Part shown: in pieces, positions 58,970 to 64,000 of the stretch
Position numbering within the stretch: position 1 is the first letter of the stretch
Layout: each line of letters opens with the position of its first letter
Source of the DNA: Paramacrobiotus metropolitanus
Taxonomy: Eukaryota > Tardigrada > Eutardigrada > Parachela > Macrobiotidae
Length of the DNA: 64,000 bases
Assembly (NCBI RefSeq): GCF_019649055.1
Contig: NW_026570268.1
Span: 806,001 to 870,000 of the forward strand
Direction: 5' to 3'
Notes under the pieces: generated by a model
The model's input: only the letters and a program-made list of their open reading frames with translations
Database searches by the model: none
Told to the model about the DNA's origin: nothing
Position numbers and translations under genes: made by a program

Positions 58970-60525
58970 CCTGCACTCAGTGCACGCCGGACAGACTCCG
59001 CCACTCCACCGGGACACTCCACATGCAGGGCACCCGCGCAGCCACCCGGGAGAATGAGGGGAAGACGAGGATGGGGGAGATTGCTTCCACGTCGGATGCA
59101 GGCAGGTTCGCCGCGGAAAACAACGAGAGCGCTGCTTTTCTGTTCACACGGGGAGCATATTTATCGAGCTAGCATTCAGAGGAAATGATAATTTTCAACA
59201 GAGAGATAGAAGGAAAGACGGATACACGGGAACAGATAATTTATTTACAATTTGTGATTTTCACAAATTTATTTTCTAGATTTTCGTGTGTTTGTCGCTG
59301 GCATGTTTTGGTTACGATCCACTGCGCTAGGGCGGTCACGACTCACGCACGCTGCAACGCTGAGATACGGTATCGTAACCGCCTTACTGGGTGGTTGCTC
59401 AACTTCGGCATATAATAAACGGTTCAGTTTCCCGATTAGTTTTTGAACCGCAGAAATATTTTTCCAGTTTCGAATTGTTTTTGAGCTTCCAAATTTTTTT
59501 TCCAGATTAACTTTCTGGTTTTCAAATTTAAGTTTTTTTAAGTATCCAAATTAATTTTGGTATTTGCAAATAATTTTTGAGTTTGCTGTCTGCAGACTAA
59601 TTTTTCCAGTTGAGAATTTGTTATTTAAAATTCAATCATTTTAATTAGTTTAAATTTGCGCAGGTTTCTTGGCACTGAGTACATGCTGTTGCCGAATAAA
59701 AGTGTAGAATTTGTTATTTATTTGTTATTTATTTTCCACCTTTACATTTTTTTTAATAATTTGTCAATTAATTGGTGATTTTCCAGATTTCTTTTGTATT
59801 CTGAATTAATTTTTAATTTACAGATTAACGTTTTGGAATTCAAAATCCATTAATCTACAGATTCTACACTCTACAGTACTTACCTTTAAATTTGTTGATA
59901 AAGTTTTAGGAATTGATTCTAAAACTGACTTTTCAACTGCTTTGGCAATTCCACATTAATTTATAAATTTCAGAATTTAAGGCTGGATTCAGAATAACAA
60001 AATGTGGTTTCTATTTATTCTTAATTTATTGATTCAGCACTAATTTGCAAATTTTCTAGTTTTTTCCCCTAATTTACTGACCACATGAACGAAATTCTGA
60101 ACGAGCACATCCGGACGCGGACGATGCACAACGGGAAATACTTTTCATTCCTCGCATCTCAACCGTAATACTGCTTCGAAAACATCACAAAAAACCTCTG
60201 GCTAAAAAAAACCCGGGAAACCGCGCTCACAGATAAAACTTAGCCAAAAATAAATAACGCTTTAAACTACCAAAACATAAAATAAAAACGCCTGCATAGT
60301 GAGCGAAGTATCGCAGCTGCGGCTGCGGCCCACAACGCCGGCAGGCCACAACGGCGAAACGCGTTCCCTCCGGCCTGCGTGTTCTCTGCAAAGAATCATC
60401 ATCCATAATCTCCAACTTGAAATACTTCAAACAAATTCGTAATAATTTTTAACGGTCACTTTATGTATTACTATAATTAATTCCAGCATTTTCGGACCTG
60501 GACGATTAAATGAAATGCTTGTCAT
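58970..60525. other. Arp1 promoter region and adjacent DNA without a gene
   Basis: A GC-rich stretch (58970-59110) just upstream of the Arp1 start is the probable promoter. The rest is AT-rich. A patch at 59310-59350 reads, on the minus strand, TAGCGCAGTGGATCGT, vaguely like a tRNA A box. No gene is supported. Confidence 0.4.
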
Positions 60526-60528
60526 TTA

Positions 60529-60950
60529 TTTATTTGATCCCTATTTTTAGAAAGCAGAATTCGGAAAATAATTTGAACAAAATTATTTAATCCCTATTTT
60601 TAGAAAGCAGAAACCGGAAAATAAAAGGAACAAATTTATTTATTCCCTATTTTTAGAAAGCAGAATTCGGAAAATAAACTGAAACAAAATTATTTAATCC
60701 CTGTTTTTAGAAAGCAGAAATCGGAAAATAAAAGGAACAAATTTATTTATTCCCTATTTTTAGAAAGCAGAAACCGGAAAATAAAAGGAACAAATTTATT
60801 TATTCCCTATTTTTAGAAAGCAGAATTCGGAAAATAAACTGAAACAAAATTATTTAATCCCTGTTTTTAGAATGCAGAAATCGGAAAATAAACTGAAACA
60901 AAATTATTGAAACCCCATTTTTCGAAAGCAGAATTGGTAAAATAAAATGA
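60529..60950 (+). repeat. Minisatellite, about eight copies of 53-54 bp
   Basis: The unit contains TTATTTAATCCCTATTTTTA, GAAAGCAGAA, a TCGG/CCGG step, AAAATAAA and GGAACAAA or TGAAACAAA. Two variants (one with AAAGGAACAAAT, one with AACTGAAACAAAA) follow each other in a partly regular order, so pairs and triples were duplicated as blocks. The last copy is degenerate. Confidence 0.88.
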
Positions 60951-60985
60951 AGATATTCTTTAATTTGCAATTTCGTCTCCGCATT

Positions 60986-61313
60986 TCACATTAATCCAAA
61001 AACTGAAAAACGACCCGCCACTGTCCGGAATACAACTGTGAACGTACTCGATGGGCAGCGAGGGAGAGCCTCTAGGGACACGGAGACGTGGCGAGGCAGT
61101 TGGCGAGTGGCAGCCTTCTCGGGATTGTACGCTCCTGGACCAGGCACGTCGTTAGCTGCAAAGAAAACAGTGCAGCTGTGGGGAATGATAATCCACGCTA
61201 GTTCCTGGTTCGTTAGAGAATCTCCCTCGTACAACATCACCGCAATGTGCACTCGTTAGCGTACCCGCATTATCGAACGCACGCTTCATCGGAGCCTTTG
61301 GAAACGTAGTCAT
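60986..61313 (-). CDS. Truncated HMMR-like (RHAMM) N-terminus
   Basis: Two exons on the minus strand, 61313-61265 and 61155-60986, joined in phase 1 (donor GCGG/GTACGC, acceptor TTTGCAG), give 72 residues. The start M-T-T-F-P-K-A-P-M-K-R-A-F followed by V-P-G-P-G-A-Y-N-P matches the beginning of hyaluronan-mediated motility receptors (F-P-K-A-P-L-K-R-F, then P-S-P-G-A-Y-D), a spindle and microtubule-associated protein family. The coiled coil that makes up nearly all of HMMR is absent: the frame stops at 60986, or an intron starts at a GTACGT at about 61045, and no coiled-coil exon follows for 2 kb. It is probably a partial gene duplicate that keeps an intron, hence DNA-mediated. Confidence 0.5.
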
Positions 61314-61574
61314 TCTCGATGGATATGGCAAGATCGAGGAAGGTACTGTAAGGGTACACGGATGCGTCGAGTCGGAAGAACCCTGCAGACCAATGCACAA
61401 CACTGCGCGGAGACCTGATAAGTCGTAAAATCCGTACAACCAGTAACACCGCGTAAATTCTCTATTCTGTGAAAGACAATTTTTCGGCAGATACGATCAC
61501 ACGATTCCGATACAAAACGCCACAGCAAATTCGCATGAAATTCGGAAAAACTTTTCCAATTTATTTTCAAATTA

Positions 61575-61860
61575 TGGCAGATAAACCGAGTAGTAAAACA
61601 ACGGGCCCATGGGGACCGTCAGCTATAGCCATTGTTAAAGAGCTGGGCAAACGACTGAAACAACATACTGGCGAAAGCCGTTCCCATGAATTTTTGCGTC
61701 AGAGATTATCACTGGAGATACAACGTGGTAACGCAGCATCGGTTTTGGGAACAATGGAAGGAGCAGAAAAGTTTAATGAACTTTTGATGCTATAAAAAAT
61801 CGTGCTGTTCTTTATTAATGTGTATTACGTTATACCAAAGGTTAATAAAAATCACAGTAG
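61575..61860 (+). pseudogene. LINE C-terminal fragment with 3' UTR
   Basis: The frame encodes T-G-P-W-G-P-S-A, K-E-L-G-K-R-L-K-Q-H-T-G-E-S-R-S-H and Q-R-L-S-L-E-I-Q-R-G-N-A-A-S-V-L-G-T, the same end as the main LINE (6091-7095), to a stop at 61795, then a short 3' UTR with AATAAA near 61845. Its 5' part is missing. The coding end is intact, so this is a fairly young truncation. Confidence 0.8.
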
Positions 61861-62171
61861 TAAAAAGATACACTGTGAGAATATGAATACGTAATACTCT
61901 CAGCAAGGCGGTTGCTGCCTACACACGCATAACCCCAATAAAAATCCAGCAATAAAATTCTGAAAAGGATTTTTGGAATATTTTCGCGAGTAAATCATCT
62001 CAAGTGTTTTTATCTGTTTCTAGCCTTGGTATCTATCAGTATTCTCTTTTTTATTCTTCGAAAATTGATGGATGATGATGTTGGCGTTCAAATATTGTTC
62101 GATGAAGTGGTTGATCGAGCCTGCAAAGTGATAGAAAGTAAACGGGCCAGCTTGACGAAATCCTGATACTT
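61861..62171. other. Short intergenic stretch
   Basis: No feature is seen. It is the probable promoter region of the gene at 62172. Confidence 0.4.
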
Positions 62172-62753
62172 TTGGTTTGTGACGGTTTTGTCCCGATTGA
62201 TTCTCTTCCCCACGTTTTCCGCCATGGACGAACCGGACCGCGGTGCCATCCCCGACACCCCGCATCCCCCGCGCCCGACCCCCCTCCCGCCCCTGAACCG
62301 GAGCCAGCCCCCCTCCTGTCCCCCCGCAGCCCCGACTTCCTCGATGAATTCCTGGTGCACGCCACCACCGCCCACGGGGACGGCGCCCCTGCCGAGGGCT
62401 CCACCGCCCCCGACGTGGACATCACGGACAACGATCCCTTCTTGGCGGAGCTGTTCTCCGCGCAGCCCCCCGCGGCGCCCCCGACCGACGTAGAGAAGGA
62501 GGAGCCCCCAAAGGCGGAGGAGAAGGAGCCGGAAGCGCCACCGGTGTTCAAGCGGCCCTTCAGCCCCCGCGCGGCCTCCCCGACGGAGGGGGCCGCCGCC
62601 CCCGGGGAGCGCGAGCGCGACGTCAGCAGCCAGTATGCGCGGATGCGCCGGGAGTTGCGACTGCAGCCGCATCCGCTGCAGCGCTGTTTCTTGACGGGGA
62701 TCAAGCAGAAACGCGCCGAGACCGATGACGGGCACATGGCGGCCATTCTCAAC
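62172..62753 (+). CDS. First exon of an unknown proline-rich protein, continues beyond the window
   Basis: An open frame of 194 codons from the ATG at 62172 ends at a consensus donor AAC/GTGAGT. The first third is rich in Pro, Glu and Ala (P-A-P-E-P-E-P-A-P) and probably disordered. The part from P-D-F-L-D-E-F-L-V-H and D-N-D-P-F-L-A-E-L-F to the end is less biased. The final part (S-Q-Y-A-R-M-R-R-E-L, then K-Q-K-R-A-E-T-D-D-G-H-M-A-A-I-L-N) is basic and helical. I do not recognise the family. Another ATG at 62224 lies in a different frame. A small intron ending at the pyrimidine-rich CCCCCCGCAG (about 62327) could change the N-terminus. No further exon is visible before 64000. Confidence 0.55.
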
Positions 62754-64000
62754 GTGAGTGACGGCCAGGTATTTATTTTTTTCTATTCTATTAAATTTCC
62801 CTCGTCATTGATTGCCAATTTGGTTTTGAATATTCGCGTATTTTCGCTGATAATTTAAATTGCAATTTTGAGCGTTAATAATTAAATAGAATTTATTTGT
62901 CAAACTAACAAGTTGTTTTTTTTATTTTCAGTCAGATTGTTAATTTTGCGTGGATCATCAGCTAATTAGTATCAGCTAACCATTTGAATTACAATTTTAA
63001 TTTGGTGATTATAACGTAATTTTCGAATGTAGAATTTAAAGATTGGCTTTTTATTTAGAATGAACTGCCAAATTTTGAATTTTATATTTTATTTTATGAG
63101 AATTTCGTATCTCGTTTTACAAGAATTTTTCTAATTTATTCTATTTCATCAATTTATAACAATGTTATTTGGAAAAAAAATGATTGTATGTCAATAGTTT
63201 AGCGATGTGTTTGAAGGTCTGTAAACAGTAAACATCACGAGACAAATCGTAGTGTAATGGCGGAGCGGCCATTCTAAACATTGCAGTTTATACGAGTACA
63301 TACACTCACTCCTCCTGTCAGTCTATGTGACAATTAAATTAAATGCCAGCTGCAATTTAAAGTACGATTTTAACTATTTTTTTGTGTTCTATTACTGTAT
63401 ATTTTTGCTCAGCGACTTAAGTCAGTCATTCCACTGCGGCCAGTATTGCACAATCAAGAATTAAAAAAACAACCAAAATCACTAATATCAACAACTTTAT
63501 TTTTTCCCGGCAAAGTTCCTAAAACCGCGGCCGCATTGCTTTACGATTTTAACTTGTTAATTGTTATTCAGATTTTTAAACGAATATGATATTGGTTTTT
63601 TATGTGTAACACAGTTGTTCGGTAAAATTGTTTACTTGATTGCTTATGGAGAATGATATGTATTTCAGTTATTATAATAGCGCTTATATCTGACGTAACC
63701 GTATATTTACTTGTTAATTTAAGGTAGTTTGTTCTGACAGTAATGACCTTTTTTTATGGTATATGATTTTGGAAATATTCTGTAGCATAATATGGTTTGA
63801 AAGTTTTAATTACGTATAATAATGGCGCAGAATTTTCACGTTACTTGGTTTGCTGTGACAAGTGAAGGTCGCTTTTCCCTGGGAAAGTTTATTTCTGCAT
63901 TTCGCAATTACATCCAAAATAAGCGGAATTAATTGTATAATTTCTATTATTGGCTCGTATTCGCGCAGATTTCGCTATCGGATTACCTGCCGGTAATAAA
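62754..64000. other. Intron or intergenic DNA at the right edge
   Basis: AT-rich. It contains the partner copy of the repeat in Arp1 intron 2 (about 63080-63345) and a TGACCTTT half-site at 63745. No exon is recognised. Confidence 0.45.

Noticed and set aside
62051-62752. Two long minus-strand frames opposite the unknown gene
   Set aside because: Serine/glycine-rich shadows of a GC-rich exon. The plus strand has a consensus donor preserved in a duplicated copy.

Overview
The window is nuclear DNA of a small invertebrate animal. Genes have short GC-rich exons, AT-rich introns with GT-AG boundaries (GTACGT and GTAAGT donors are common), TATA boxes and AATAAA signals. No bacterial operon features were seen. 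An ecdysozoan is most likely. Two copies of a protein family with a W-W-L-G-Y, Tudor-like N-terminus (725-1681 and 7656-8889) remind me of hypothetical proteins from tardigrade genomes, so a tardigrade is my working guess. That guess rests on memory, not on a search.

Region 1 (1-12.5 kb) is accessory DNA. It holds a LINE of the type RT - CCHC knuckle - restriction-like endonuclease (R2-like), nearly complete apart from one frameshift at about 6090. Degraded relatives flank it, together with the two Tudor-like genes (one broken), a TA-flanked MITE at 10566-10844 and short tandem repeats.

Region 2 (12.5-23.3 kb) is the most unusual part. Six plus-strand genes in tandem, plus one orphan exon, encode small secreted cysteine-rich proteins. 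Four of them share exactly the same four-exon, all-phase-1 structure and 12 cysteines, ending in Cys-Cys-Pro-x-Cys-Gly-stop. A fifth has three exons and 12 cysteines. The first keeps only the N-terminal six-cysteine half. One of these genes carries a 683-bp, almost perfect palindrome (a TTAA-flanked foldback element) in its first intron.

Region 3 (23.5-36.5 kb) has a minus-strand GPCR with about 11 LDL-receptor class A repeats, leucine-rich repeats and seven membrane segments (GRL101/relaxin-receptor-like LGR). Upstream of it lie about 8.7 kb of AT-rich DNA without a recognisable gene, containing clustered TGACCTTT nuclear-receptor half-sites.

Region 4 (36.5-64 kb) is ordinary housekeeping DNA: a four-TM MARVEL-like protein, the mitochondrial presequence protease PITRM1 (nine exons, 1033 aa), mitochondrial ATP synthase subunit b, the dynactin subunit Arp1/centractin (four exons, 377 aa), a truncated HMMR-like N-terminus and the first exon of an unknown proline-rich protein. 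PITRM1 and ATP synthase b are divergent and share a promoter of about 0.7 kb; both act in mitochondria. Introns and intergenic DNA here carry local tandem duplications, a palindromic satellite in Arp1 intron 1, a 53-54 bp minisatellite, tRNA-SINE-like repeats and LINE tails.
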